Part shown: in pieces, positions 50,781 through 59,599 of the stretch
Layout of the letters: each line of letters opens with the position of its first letter
How positions within the stretch are numbered: position 1 is the first letter of the stretch
Assembly: GCA_021730985.1 (NCBI GenBank)
Contig: JAKFYI010000030.1
Coordinates: 1 to 64,000 of the forward strand
Length of the DNA: 64,000 nt
Direction: 5' to 3'
DNA from: Hyphomicrobiales bacterium
GTDB taxonomy: Bacteria; Pseudomonadota; Alphaproteobacteria; Rhizobiales; Xanthobacteraceae
Notes under the pieces: model-generated
Databases searched by the model: none
What the model saw: the letters and a program-made list of their open reading frames with translations, nothing else
Told to the model about the DNA's origin: nothing
Position numbers and translations under genes: made by a program

Positions 50781-51773
50781 TTGAAATTGTCCGGCGACGC
50801 AGCGGGCGGCATCGCGCGATCCCTCAGGCACCACATGCCTTGGCGGTGGATCGGCGCGGCGATCAGCGTGGCGATCGTCACCTACGCCTTCGCAACATTG
50901 TTTAAGTTGCTGCAGGACATCGACCCTGCCGAGGTGCTCGACGCATTGCATGCCAAACCGGCATCAGCGATCGCGCTCGCCGCGCTGTGCATCGCCGCCA
51001 GTTACGTCACGTTAACCTTTTACGATTTCTTCGCACTGCGCACGATCGGCCGGCGCGACGTCCCTTATCGAATCGCAGCGCTGGCGGGATTCACGAGCTA
51101 TGTGATCGGACACAATCTCGGCGCCACGGTCCTTACTGGCGGCGTGGTGCGCTACCGGATTTATTCCGCGCGCGGCGTCAGCCTGATCGAGGTCGCCAAG
51201 GTCGCGTTCGTCACCGGCCTCACCTTCTGGCTCGGCAATGCTTTTCTTCTGGGCATTGGCATCGCTTACGCGCCGGAAGCCGCGAGCGCGATCAACCAGT
51301 TGCCCGCTTGGATCAATCGCTGGATCGCGCTGGCCGGATTGACGGCCATCGCGGCCTACCTGCTTTGGCTCATTCCGCAACAGCGAGCGGTGGGCCGAGG
51401 CGAATGGCAGATTGCTCTGCCGGGCGCACGTTTGACGCTGCTCCAAATCGCCATCGGCGTGCTCGATCTCCTGTTCGCCGCGCTCGCGATGTATGCACTG
51501 CTGCCGGCGGCGCCACAGGTCGATTTCATACCGCTCATGGTCACGTTTGTGGCGGCGACGCTGCTCGGCTTCCTCAGCCATGCCCCCGGCAGCATTGGCG
51601 TGCTCGAAGCAGCGATGCTGGTCAGCCTACCGGAGTTCGACAAGGAGGAATTGCTCGCGGCGCTGTTGATCTTCCGCGCACTCTATTTTCTGCTGCCGCT
51701 GGTCGTTGCGATTCTCATCTTGGGAATTCGCGAACTTTGCCTCGCGGCGATGCCGAAAGACAACGCCCCCTGA
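50781..51773 (+). CDS. UPF0104/LPG-synthase-TM family membrane protein
   Basis: This ~330-residue protein has about eight membrane segments (for example WIGAAISVAIVTYAFATLF, VTGLTFWLGNAFLLGIGIAY, LLPLVVAILILGI) and the family signature GHNLGATVLTGGVVRYRIYSARG, as in the flippase half of MprF and YbhN. The soluble lysyltransferase half is missing. The start is uncertain: an in-frame GTG at 50679 would place a Pho box inside the gene, so I take the TTG at 50781; an ATG at 50835 is also possible. It converges on plcP with 3 bases between stops. A lipid-translocating role is plausible. Confidence 0.8.
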   Translation: MKLSGDAAGGIARSLRHHMPWRWIGAAISVAIVTYAFATLFKLLQDIDPAEVLDALHAKPASAIALAALCIAASYVTLTFYDFFALRTIGRRDVPYRIAALAGFTSYVIGHNLGATVLTGGVVRYRIYSARGVSLIEVAKVAFVTGLTFWLGNAFLLGIGIAYAPEAASAINQLPAWINRWIALAGLTAIAAYLLWLIPQQRAVGRGEWQIALPGARLTLLQIAIGVLDLLFAALAMYALLPAAPQVDFIPLMVTFVAATLLGFLSHAPGSIGVLEAAMLVSLPEFDKEELLAALLIFRALYFLLPLVVAILILGIRELCLAAMPKDNAP

Positions 51774-51776
51774 ACG

Positions 51777-52583
51777 TCAGGCCGCGGATTGCGACAGCGC
51801 CGGCGGAAGTTCCTCGCGTTCGCTGTCGTCGGCGGATGTTCCCACACCGGTCCAGGTGATGACCTCGAAGCGCCCGTCGAAGTGCTCCACCACCGCGGTG
51901 CAGCTTTCCACCCAGTCGCCGCAGTTGATGTATCGCGTGCCGAAATCGTCACGAACGGCTGCGTGGTGGATGTGTCCGCAAATCACGCCATCGACCTCGC
52001 GGCGGCTCGCCTCGGCGACCAGCGTCCGCTCGTATTCGCCGATGTAGTTCACCGCATTCTTGACCTTGAGCTTCAGCCATTGCGACAGCGACCAATAGTG
52101 CAGGCCCAGAACATGCCGGAACGCATTGAAGATGCGGTTCATGCCGAGCGCGATTTCATAGGCGTGATCGCCGAGGTAAGCGAGCCATCGCGCGTGCTTC
52201 ACCACCATGTCGAAGTAGTCACCGTGGATGACGAGATAGCGCTTGCCATCGACGCTTTGATGGATCGCGGTCTCGCAGACCTCGACGCCGCCGAAATGGC
52301 TGCCGTAGTAGCCGCGCAGGAATTCGTCGTGGTTGCCGGGCACGTAAACGATCCGCACGCCCTTGCGGGCCTGCCGGAGCAATTTCTGCACCACGTCATT
52401 GTGGGATTGCGGCCAGTACCAGCCGGCCCGCAACTGCCAGCCATCGACGATGTCGCCGACAAGATAGATGACCTCGGCCTCGTGATAGCGCAGGAAATCG
52501 AGGAGCCGGTCGGCTTGGCACCCTTTGGTGCCGAGGTGAATGTCGGAGAGGAACAGCGCGTTAAAGCGGCGAATGCCGGGCAT
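51777..52583 (-). CDS. plcP: PlcP-type phospholipase C (LpxH-like metallophosphoesterase)
   Basis: This 268-residue protein has the calcineurin-like metal motifs LFLSDIHLGTKG, YLVGDIVDGW, VPGNHDEFLRG, IHGDYFD and ICGHIHHAA. The blocks GCQADRLLDFLRYHEAEVIYLV, WYWPQSHNDVVQKLLRQARKG and INCGDWVESCTAVVEHFDG match rhizobial PlcP, which removes the phosphate head group of PC and PE to give diacylglycerol on Pi starvation. It is often misannotated as UDP-2,3-diacylglucosamine hydrolase. I take ATG 52583 as start; the ribosome binding site is poor. The agt-like gene nearby would use the diacylglycerol. Confidence 0.85.
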   Translation of the reverse strand: MPGIRRFNALFLSDIHLGTKGCQADRLLDFLRYHEAEVIYLVGDIVDGWQLRAGWYWPQSHNDVVQKLLRQARKGVRIVYVPGNHDEFLRGYYGSHFGGVEVCETAIHQSVDGKRYLVIHGDYFDMVVKHARWLAYLGDHAYEIALGMNRIFNAFRHVLGLHYWSLSQWLKLKVKNAVNYIGEYERTLVAEASRREVDGVICGHIHHAAVRDDFGTRYINCGDWVESCTAVVEHFDGRFEVITWTGVGTSADDSEREELPPALSQSAA

Positions 52584-52739
52584 CAGCACGCGGGAGTTCT
52601 TTCGTTGTGACGGCTGGTACCGATCTGCCTGATTTGCATGTCGGATTGGTGACACCAGCTTCAATGCCGGCGGAACCGGCAACCCGGCGCGTCACAATTG
52701 TTGCGCCTGCGCGTGTTTCCGATCACGGGCCCACCGCGC

Positions 52740-53741
52740 TCAGAAGTCCAGGGGTGTCGCAAATTTCATGCGGAGCTCACGGCGCTCGTAGTTGCCGAGG
52801 TCGAACCGGCCCGGCCCAATTCGGGAGCGTCCAAGGACTTGCGGAGCCCAGGCGATGCTGAGCATGCGCTCACCGGGAAATCCAACCGACAGCGACGGCC
52901 CGGCAAACAGCGAATGGCCAAGCAACTCGTTGAGCACGAGTCCTTGGAACAGTGCGCGATGGCGCACCTCCGTCCCGATGAACACCGACTCGATGAACTG
53001 CTTTTCCGCGCTGTAGACTTGGGTGGCCAGGCCCGCCGCAAGCAGCGTCGCCGAGGCCCGCCCCCACGGCGCCCCGGGCATGATGAACCTCTGTGTGCCC
53101 AGCGCATACCCGACATTGATCGCGCCGTACCAGCGCGCGGACAGCACCGCATCGGCCAGCACCTTCATCTCCGAGCCGTACCCATCGGCATGGAACCCCG
53201 TGATGTTGTCGATGCTCGACCATCGAGGCTCGACGCTGAGAGTTAATGCGAAAGGCCGGCCCGGCTGCCGCTCGACGAGGCGGAAGAAAAACTCCACCGA
53301 CGCGCCGTCGAATGCGTTGCGATGCACACGATCGACCGCATGCGGGTGGCCTGCATCGGCCAGCACCGCGCGGGCGGCCGTCACTTCGGACCACCGGGTG
53401 TATGCGCCATAGGCGGATACGGCGATCGCGAAGTTGTGCGTGAACGTGTGCGCGATTTCGATCGAGGCATTGAGCGCCGTGTAGCGACCGTCCCCCTTGC
53501 CGGTCCGCAACGTCGTCTCGACGGTCAATTCCCAGGTGCAGGGATCGCCAGGGTCGGTGGGGTCGGCAAACCCGAAGATGTAGCCGACCGGCACCTGCGG
53601 CGCGCCAGGCGGCGGCTCGACCTTGGTGCAACGATCCGGCGGCCGAAATTTTCTAGACGGATCGCCCTCCGCGAGGGCCTCGGAAGCGCCACCGCTCAGC
53701 AACAAGACAACAGTCATCGCCGCCCGCCGATGACAGGCCAT
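52740..53741 (-). CDS. Outer-membrane beta-barrel protein of the nptA-pstS cluster
   Basis: This 333-residue protein has a signal peptide (AAMTVVLLLSGGASEALA) and, after a Pro-rich linker, a run of aromatic amphipathic strands ending in TPLDF, a terminal Phe typical of barrels. The blocks CTWELTVETTLRTGKGDGRYTALNASIEIAH and LTLSVEPRWSS look like transmembrane hairpins. The start at 53741 follows GGAG; GTG at 53754-53756 is an alternative. It lies 45 bases after pstS on the same strand, so it is probably Pho-controlled. I do not recognise its family; the ligand is unknown. Confidence 0.65.
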   Translation of the reverse strand: MACHRRAAMTVVLLLSGGASEALAEGDPSRKFRPPDRCTKVEPPPGAPQVPVGYIFGFADPTDPGDPCTWELTVETTLRTGKGDGRYTALNASIEIAHTFTHNFAIAVSAYGAYTRWSEVTAARAVLADAGHPHAVDRVHRNAFDGASVEFFFRLVERQPGRPFALTLSVEPRWSSIDNITGFHADGYGSEMKVLADAVLSARWYGAINVGYALGTQRFIMPGAPWGRASATLLAAGLATQVYSAEKQFIESVFIGTEVRHRALFQGLVLNELLGHSLFAGPSLSVGFPGERMLSIAWAPQVLGRSRIGPGRFDLGNYERRELRMKFATPLDF

Positions 53742-53786
53742 CGATGGCCACTCCACGCAACTCAGGAAAACTTAAGACGACGGCGG

Positions 53787-54881
53787 TCAGGTGCCGGTTT
53801 TGAAATTCTTCGCCCAGTATTGTTTCACCTGAATGACGAGTTGCTCCGGCAGCGGCACATAGCCGAGGTCGGACGCATCGCGGGCGCCTTTCTCCAGCGA
53901 CCAGCGGAAGAAATTCAGCGTGTCGCGCGCCCGTCCCGGCGCAATCGACTTCCGCATCTGGGCGAACACCGTCACCACCAGGGGATAGGAGTCCGCTCCG
54001 GGAGCGTCGATGATGAGCAGATCGAAGTCGCTGGTCTTGCTCCATTCCGCGCCGGTTGCCGCAGCCTGGAATCGCTCGGGCGCCGGCACCACGAACTGGC
54101 CCGTGCTGTTGCGGATCGCGGCATAGCTGAGCCGCGTCTGCACCGCGTGCGCGTACTCGACATAACCGATCGAATTCTTGGTGCTGCGGACGGTGCGCGA
54201 GATGCCGTCATTGCCCTTGGCGCCGGTGCCGTTCGGCCATTTCACCAAGAGGTCCGAACCCACCTTCTCACGCCATTGCGGACTGAGCTTGGACAGGTAG
54301 TTGGTGAAGTTGTAGGTCGTGCCGGAGCCGTCGGAGCGGTGCACCAGCACGATTCTGGCGTCGGGCAGCTTCAGGTCCGGATTGACCGCCTTGAGCGCGG
54401 GATCCGACCAGCTTTGGATGTTGCCGAGATAGATGTTGGACACGATCTCGCCGGTGAGCTTGAGCTGTCCCGGCCCGACACCGTCGAGGTTGGTCACGAC
54501 CACCACACCGCCGATCACCACCGGAAACTGGATCAAGCCGAGCTTCTGCAGCTCTTCGGACTTCAACGGCACGTCGCTGGCACCGAAATCGACAAACCCC
54601 GACCTCACCCGCATCGTTCCGGCGAGCGACCCGACCGGTTCGTAGTCGAGTTGCGGCTTGGTCGGCGGATCGTCGAGGCCCGCTCCGGCGATCGCGAACT
54701 CTCCGCCGCCACCGACCCATCGCCGGTAACCGTTCGACCATTTGGAGATGATCGGGAACGCAAACGTCGAGCCGGCTCCGGTGACGGCCGATGCGCCGGC
54801 GACCTCCTGGGCATGCGATGGCGCAAAAGCACTCGATGAAAGAGCGATCGCGGTCATGCCGGCGATCAGGGCATATTTCAT
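53787..54881 (-). CDS. pstS: Phosphate-binding protein PstS
   Basis: This 364-residue protein has a signal peptide (ALIAGMTAIALSSSAFAPSHA) and phosphate-binding loops GAGSTFAFPI, VDFGASDVPL and HRSDGSGTTYNFTNYL. PstS captures Pi in the periplasm for the PstCAB importer. No pstC, pstA or pstB lies in the window. It follows the Na/Pi cotransporter gene by 82 bases and precedes a barrel gene, so it is likely in the nptA operon. The start at 54881 fits the signal peptide. Confidence 0.93.
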   Translation of the reverse strand: MKYALIAGMTAIALSSSAFAPSHAQEVAGASAVTGAGSTFAFPIISKWSNGYRRWVGGGGEFAIAGAGLDDPPTKPQLDYEPVGSLAGTMRVRSGFVDFGASDVPLKSEELQKLGLIQFPVVIGGVVVVTNLDGVGPGQLKLTGEIVSNIYLGNIQSWSDPALKAVNPDLKLPDARIVLVHRSDGSGTTYNFTNYLSKLSPQWREKVGSDLLVKWPNGTGAKGNDGISRTVRSTKNSIGYVEYAHAVQTRLSYAAIRNSTGQFVVPAPERFQAAATGAEWSKTSDFDLLIIDAPGADSYPLVVTVFAQMRKSIAPGRARDTLNFFRWSLEKGARDASDLGYVPLPEQLVIQVKQYWAKNFKTGT

Positions 54882-54963
54882 AACAACGTTCCCCACTTGG
54901 CCTTCAGTCCGTTTCAGGCGTCCGCTGCGGACGGCCGCAAGGCCGCCCGCAGCAAGCGATGAC

Positions 54964-56670
54964 TCAGGCCGGCACGGCGGCGGCGCCGGGCAAGCCCACC
55001 TCACGCGGCGATGGCGCGGCCACCACCGCGGGACGCGGCACGGACCGGCGCTCCTCGTCGATACGCTCGATCAGGCTGAACGCACGTTCGGCGCTGCCGA
55101 GCAGCGTCAGGATCGCGCCGCGCTCCTCCCAGGGAAGCTCGGCGCCGAGCTTGAGGCAGCGTTCGCGAAGCTGCTGCAGGATCGTTTCGCGGAGCGCGGC
55201 ATGGGGAGATACCAGAGCCTTCCGGGGATCTGGATTGATGGCCCGCAGGGCGTCCGAGACCTGGTCGAGCGTTTCGTTGACCAGGGCGCGGCCCGCGGCG
55301 GAGAACGGCTGGCGTTCGACACGTCGTCCGATCTGGTAGAGCGTCTCGCCGAGGCTTGCCGTCCAGTCCTCTTCCTCGATCATGCTGGCCAGCAGGTCGG
55401 CCTTGTCGGCCGCCATATCCGGCTGCAGCATCGCCGCAGTGTAGTTGCGGATTTCGCGGCTGAGCACGTCCAACTGGTTGTAGTGCTCCATGACGTCGTC
55501 GGGGACATTCTCCTCGCCGCGCGCGATGGCGAGGAATTGCCCTGCGCCTTGCAGATAGCGGTTGCTCTCCTGCTGCACGGCAGCGACGCCGGTCGCGAGA
55601 TCCTTGCGGGCGCTGGGGTGCAGATAGCGCGGCGTCGAGTAGTCCTCCCGGTCCTCGATGCTGGTGTGTCCGACCCTCGACAACACCGCGTAGAACACGT
55701 TGATGAACGGGAACATCAACGCGGTGTTGAAGACGTTGAACGCCGTCGAATAGAGACCGACGGCGACCGGAACCAGTGGGAAGGTCTCCTTGCCGTTGAC
55801 GATCACCGCGGCGCCCGGGTCACCGCCGAACCAGCCCATTACATACACAAGCAGGTCCATGGATACGAAGAAGAACGGTAACATCACCGCGACGCCGATG
55901 ATGTTGAAACTGATGTGCGCGTAAGCGGCGCGTTTGGCGTTCTTCGATAGATTGAGCGATGCCATCCACGAGGTGATGGTGGTGCCGAGATCGGCGCCGA
56001 GCGAGAAGGCCACCGCGGTCTGCCAGTCGAGGATGCCGGCGGCGCCGAGGCCCATCACGATGCCGATCGTCGCCGACGACGAATGGATCATCGCGGTGAT
56101 GAAGGCCGCGATCAGGACGCACCAGATCAGGTTGACGTAGTTGTCGGCCTTCAGCGCGCTGATCACCGTCATGACTTCCGGCATGTTGCGCAGCGGGCGC
56201 AGGCCGCCGGTCATCAGATTGAGACCGTAGAAAATCAGCGAGAAGCCCATGCAGGCCAACGCGATATTGCGGATCTTGTCGGTCTTCGCGAACACATAAA
56301 CCAGCGCGAAGATGCCGCCGAGGATCAGCCCCAGCGGTCCGAGCGGCAGCGCGATCAGCCCGTTGCCGATCGTGGTGCCGATGTTGGCGCCCATGATCAC
56401 GCTGATCGCGGGGCGCAGGCCCATGACGCCGGCGTTGACCAGACCGACCGTCATCACGGTCATCGCCGTGCTCGACTGGATGATCCCGGTGATGAAGGTG
56501 CCCGCCATCAGGCCCTTCAACGGCGTGCCGGCGATCGAAGCGAGCAAGGCTCGCATCTTGTTGACGGCCAGCGCCTGAATGCCGTTCGACATGAACTCGA
56601 GGCCCAGCATGAAAATGCCGAGACCCCCGATCACCGGCACGAGGACATCCCTAAACAGATCAGCGTGCAT
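54964..56670 (-). CDS. Na+/phosphate cotransporter with C-terminal PhoU-like domain
   Basis: This 568-residue protein of the NptA/YjbB family has the paired QSSTA-type motifs GIIQSSTAMTVMTVG and MIHSSSATIGIVMG in two inverted membrane halves (residues about 1-330), then a helical PhoU-like region (about 370-540). It imports Pi with Na+ or, in some bacteria, exports it. The start at 56670 has AGGGG upstream. A three-unit Pho box lies about 190 bases before it. It probably heads an operon with pstS and the barrel gene. Confidence 0.92.
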   Translation of the reverse strand: MHADLFRDVLVPVIGGLGIFMLGLEFMSNGIQALAVNKMRALLASIAGTPLKGLMAGTFITGIIQSSTAMTVMTVGLVNAGVMGLRPAISVIMGANIGTTIGNGLIALPLGPLGLILGGIFALVYVFAKTDKIRNIALACMGFSLIFYGLNLMTGGLRPLRNMPEVMTVISALKADNYVNLIWCVLIAAFITAMIHSSSATIGIVMGLGAAGILDWQTAVAFSLGADLGTTITSWMASLNLSKNAKRAAYAHISFNIIGVAVMLPFFFVSMDLLVYVMGWFGGDPGAAVIVNGKETFPLVPVAVGLYSTAFNVFNTALMFPFINVFYAVLSRVGHTSIEDREDYSTPRYLHPSARKDLATGVAAVQQESNRYLQGAGQFLAIARGEENVPDDVMEHYNQLDVLSREIRNYTAAMLQPDMAADKADLLASMIEEEDWTASLGETLYQIGRRVERQPFSAAGRALVNETLDQVSDALRAINPDPRKALVSPHAALRETILQQLRERCLKLGAELPWEERGAILTLLGSAERAFSLIERIDEERRSVPRPAVVAAPSPREVGLPGAAAVPA

Positions 56671-56861
56671 GAAACCCACCCCTCGCGGACCAGTGGCGGC
56701 CCCACGCCGCCTTTGTTGTTGATTGGCCCGCGTCACTCGTTTTCGGCCCTGGCCGGACGAGCGCGCTGCAATGTTGCGCGCCCGCAAACCCGTATGGGAC
56801 GCGGCTTTTCAGCCACACCCAACGGGCGGTCGAGTCGAAGCAGCCATAGAACTGGCCGCCC

Positions 56862-56890
56862 GTGACAGACTGACGACACTCTGATGACGA
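56862..56890 (-). promoter_or_regulatory. Pho box upstream of the Na/Pi cotransporter operon
   Basis: On the minus strand TCGTCAT caga GTGTCGT cagt CTGTCAC, three close matches to CTGTCAT with exact 4-base spacers. Confidence 0.75.
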
Positions 56891-57075
56891 ACTGCGGATC
56901 ACCGCAGCGCGCCATCAAACGACGCGAGCAAAAACCTCCGTGCTGAAATTCAGCAGTTCAGAGCTTTGGAAATTTTCGCCGTCAGGGACGCGCGTGACCG
57001 CTCACTCGGCGCGAGCCAGGGCAAAAGCTGGAATAAGATCGCACAGCCAACCTCGCAGACGAGGTTCATAGGCAA

Positions 57076-57165
57076 TGGCGGAGAGGGAGGGATTCGAACC
57101 CCCGATACGGTTGCCCGTATGCCGCATTTCGAGTGCGGTGCATTCAACCACTCTGCCACCTCTCC
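57076..57165 (-). tRNA. tRNA-Ser (anticodon CGA)
   Basis: The minus strand folds as a 90-base tRNA with acceptor GGAGAGG / CCTCTCC, anticodon loop CTCGAAA (CGA), a long class II variable arm (ATACGGGCAACCGTAT region), the T-loop GTTCGAATC and an encoded CCA. Confidence 0.97.
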
Positions 57166-57257
57166 GGAACCCGAAATGGCTGCTTGAAGCGCGCCCTGTC
57201 TAGCGAAGGCCGTCCGGCCAGACAAGAGCGGCCGGCCGCACCGCGCAGGCCCATCGT

Positions 57258-58259
57258 CTAGGACGTTCGCGCCCGCCCCGGCAGCGCCCGTTTCAGCGTC
57301 GCCCATGCCGGCGCCACGGCGAATTCGACCGCCGGAATGAGTGCGCCGCCGATCAGAAGGCCGGCGGCGCCGGACAGCGACGCGGCGACGATCCACTCGA
57401 CCGCGCCGGCCAGCGCTGGCAATGCATGGGCCGCGGTCGCCGCGGCGGCGTGGATGGCGTGGCCTGGCCCGTCCAGACCGTAGACCTCCAGCCCATGCAC
57501 CACGATGCCGCCGCCAACCCAGATCATCGCGGCCGTACCGATCACACTGAGCGCGCGGAGGAAATAGGGCATGCCGAGCACCAGCCCGCGTCCGAGCCCC
57601 CGGCTCAGCGACCCGATCGCCGACCGGCCCTTGTTCCGCGCCAGCGCCAGGCCGGCGTCGTCGGCCTTCACGATCAGCGCAACCGCGCCATAGACCGCAA
57701 CAGTGATGCCGACAGCGACCACCGCCAGCACGACGGCCTGGGTCAGCACGTCGCTCCGGGGAAGCGCCGCCAGCGAGATCGCCATGATTTCCGCGGAGAG
57801 GATGAAATCGGTCTTGATGGCGCCCGCCACCTTCTCGTCCTCCAGGGTCTGCGGGTTGAGCGCCACGGAGCCGAGCCGAGCCTCATGCGCCTGCGCGCGA
57901 TGCGGCACCATCGCCTCATACACTTTCTCGGCGCCCTCGTAGCAGAGATAGGCGCCGCCGATCATCAGCAGCGGCGTGATGGCGGCGGGAAGAAAGAGAC
58001 TGAGCAGCAGCGCCACGGGCAGCAGGATCAGCAGCTTGTTGCGCAGCGAGCCCACCGCGATCTTCGCCACGATCGGCAGTTCGCGCTTCGCCGAGAAGCC
58101 GACCACATAGCGCGGCGTGACCGCGGCGTCGTCGATCACCACGCCCGCCGCCTTCGATCCCGCCTTGAAGGCCTGGCCTGCCACATCGTCGAGCGACGCC
58201 GCCGCCACCTTGGCGAGCGCAGCGACATCGTCGAGCAGGGCGATCAGTCCAACACTCAC
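57258..58259 (-). CDS. DUF808 (YedI-like) membrane protein
   Basis: This 333-residue protein starts SVGLIALLDDVAALAKVAAASLDDVAGQ, the hallmark of the DUF808 family, followed by about six membrane segments (LLILLPVALLLSLFLPAAITPLLMIGGAYLC and others). The conserved TDFILSAEIMAI segment is present. The family is widespread in Proteobacteria but has no known function. It is transcribed alone, 92 bases from the tRNA-Ser gene. Confidence 0.87.
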   Translation of the reverse strand: MSVGLIALLDDVAALAKVAAASLDDVAGQAFKAGSKAAGVVIDDAAVTPRYVVGFSAKRELPIVAKIAVGSLRNKLLILLPVALLLSLFLPAAITPLLMIGGAYLCYEGAEKVYEAMVPHRAQAHEARLGSVALNPQTLEDEKVAGAIKTDFILSAEIMAISLAALPRSDVLTQAVVLAVVAVGITVAVYGAVALIVKADDAGLALARNKGRSAIGSLSRGLGRGLVLGMPYFLRALSVIGTAAMIWVGGGIVVHGLEVYGLDGPGHAIHAAAATAAHALPALAGAVEWIVAASLSGAAGLLIGGALIPAVEFAVAPAWATLKRALPGRARTS

Positions 58260-58430
58260 CGGTCATCCATCTTGGCTCGCCTCAACGGCCCGACGACCGG
58301 CCCAGTGTAGCGAAGAACATTACACAACCATGATGGCTGGCCCGCCGGAGATACAACGGCTTGGGGCGCCACCGGTTGCATTGGGCGGGAGGCCGGTTCA
58401 ACTTACGCCCCTCACGCACAAGGACCGCCC

Positions 58431-59438
58431 ATGGCCATCCCGCGCTCCGCCTATCCCGCGCCGTTCAACACCACGCGGGCAAGTCACATCGTCTGGACGG
58501 TGAAGGACCTCGCCCGCAGCCGCGCCTACTACGTGGACTGCTTCGGCTTCGCGGTCAGCGGCGAGGACAAGTCCACGCTCTATCTGCGCGGCATGGAAGA
58601 GGCCTGCCACCACAGCATCGTGCTCAAGCAGAGCAGCGATCATCCTGCCTGCGAGCGGGTCGGGCTTCGGGTCTACACCGAGGAGGATCTCGAGAAGGCC
58701 AAGCATGTGTTCGAACGCGCGGGCCTGCCCGCGAAGTGGGTCGAGGTGCCGCATCAGGGCCGCACGTTGCATGTGTCGGACGCGGTCGGCACGCCGCTCG
58801 AATTCTGCGCCACGCAGCCGGTGATGCCGCGGCTGGTGGTGGAGTTCAAGGCGCATCACGGCGCGAGCCCCTTGCGCCTCGATCACTTCCAGATTCTCAC
58901 GCCCGAGGTGCCGAAGGCCTGCCAGTTCTACTGCGACCTCGGCTTCCGCCTCTCCGAGTTCATCGCGCCGGACGGCACCGACGACCTGATGTTCGTGTTC
59001 CTGCAGCGCAAGGGCAATCCGCACGACATCGTGTTCGCCAACGGCAGCGGCCCCCGTCTGCATCATGCCGCGTTCTCGGTGCCGGATGCCCAGCACATCC
59101 TGCAGGCCTGCGACATCGCCAGCGCCCACGGCTTCGGCGAAACGCTGGAGTCAGGTCCGGGCCGTCACGGGCCGGGACACGCGATGTTCACCTACTGGCG
59201 CGATCCGGACGGTCACCGCTTCGAACTGTTCAACACGCACTATCAGATGATGGACATCGAGAACGAGCCGGTGCGCTGGAACGCCTCGCAGCTGCGCCGC
59301 CGGCCGTGGGGCTTCCCGCCGCAGCGCTCGTGGTACGAGGAGGCGTCGAACTTCAGCGGCGTGAAGTCGAACGATCCGGTGCAGAAGCCGAACCCGATGT
59401 CGCTGGAGCGGTTTTTGGTGGAGCGCGAGAAGGCATAG
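58431..59438 (+). CDS. Type I extradiol dioxygenase, homoprotocatechuate 2,3-dioxygenase-like
   Basis: This 335-residue protein has two VOC modules (about 15-130 and 147-275). The metal triad reads His152 (LRLDHFQI), His212 (RLHHAAF) and Glu265 (HRFELFNTHY), close to the His155, His214 and Glu267 of the Brevibacterium and Arthrobacter enzymes acting on 3,4-dihydroxyphenylacetate. It cleaves a catechol next to the ring hydroxyls with Fe(II) or Mn(II). No other hpa gene is adjacent, so the actual catechol is open. Confidence 0.82.
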   Translation: MAIPRSAYPAPFNTTRASHIVWTVKDLARSRAYYVDCFGFAVSGEDKSTLYLRGMEEACHHSIVLKQSSDHPACERVGLRVYTEEDLEKAKHVFERAGLPAKWVEVPHQGRTLHVSDAVGTPLEFCATQPVMPRLVVEFKAHHGASPLRLDHFQILTPEVPKACQFYCDLGFRLSEFIAPDGTDDLMFVFLQRKGNPHDIVFANGSGPRLHHAAFSVPDAQHILQACDIASAHGFGETLESGPGRHGPGHAMFTYWRDPDGHRFELFNTHYQMMDIENEPVRWNASQLRRRPWGFPPQRSWYEEASNFSGVKSNDPVQKPNPMSLERFLVEREKA

Positions 59439-59456
59439 CCTCGCCCTACCCTCGCT

Positions 59457-59574
59457 GTCATGCCCGCGAAAGCGGGCATCCAGTAACCACAGCTCAATCG
59501 GTGAGCACTGGATCGCCCGCCATAGGCGAGCGAAGCGACGCCGTCCTTCGGACGGCTATGCGCGGGCGATGACA
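59457..59574. repeat. REP-like palindromic repeat element
   Basis: About 118 bases bounded by the inverted ends TGTCATGCCCGCG and CGCGGGCGATGACA. Inside are the hairpins GCCCGC-GAAA-GCGGGC (59462-59477) and GCCGTCC-TTC-GGACGGC (59540-59556), and an inverted CCAGT/ACTGG pair. This is the form of dispersed palindromic elements common between genes in Bradyrhizobium relatives. It sits between convergent genes, where it may also act as a terminator. Confidence 0.8.
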
Positions 59575-59599
59575 CCCGTGAGGACAACGGCGCTGAAAC

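Noticed and set aside
52634-52655. Pho-box-like GTGTCAC caat CCGACAT upstream of plcP
   Set aside because: Only the first unit matches. Expected from plcP biology, but the sequence evidence is too weak to list.
53322-54839. About 500-codon plus-strand frame over pstS and the barrel gene
   Set aside because: PstS motifs on the minus strand are unambiguous; the plus-strand product has no domain.
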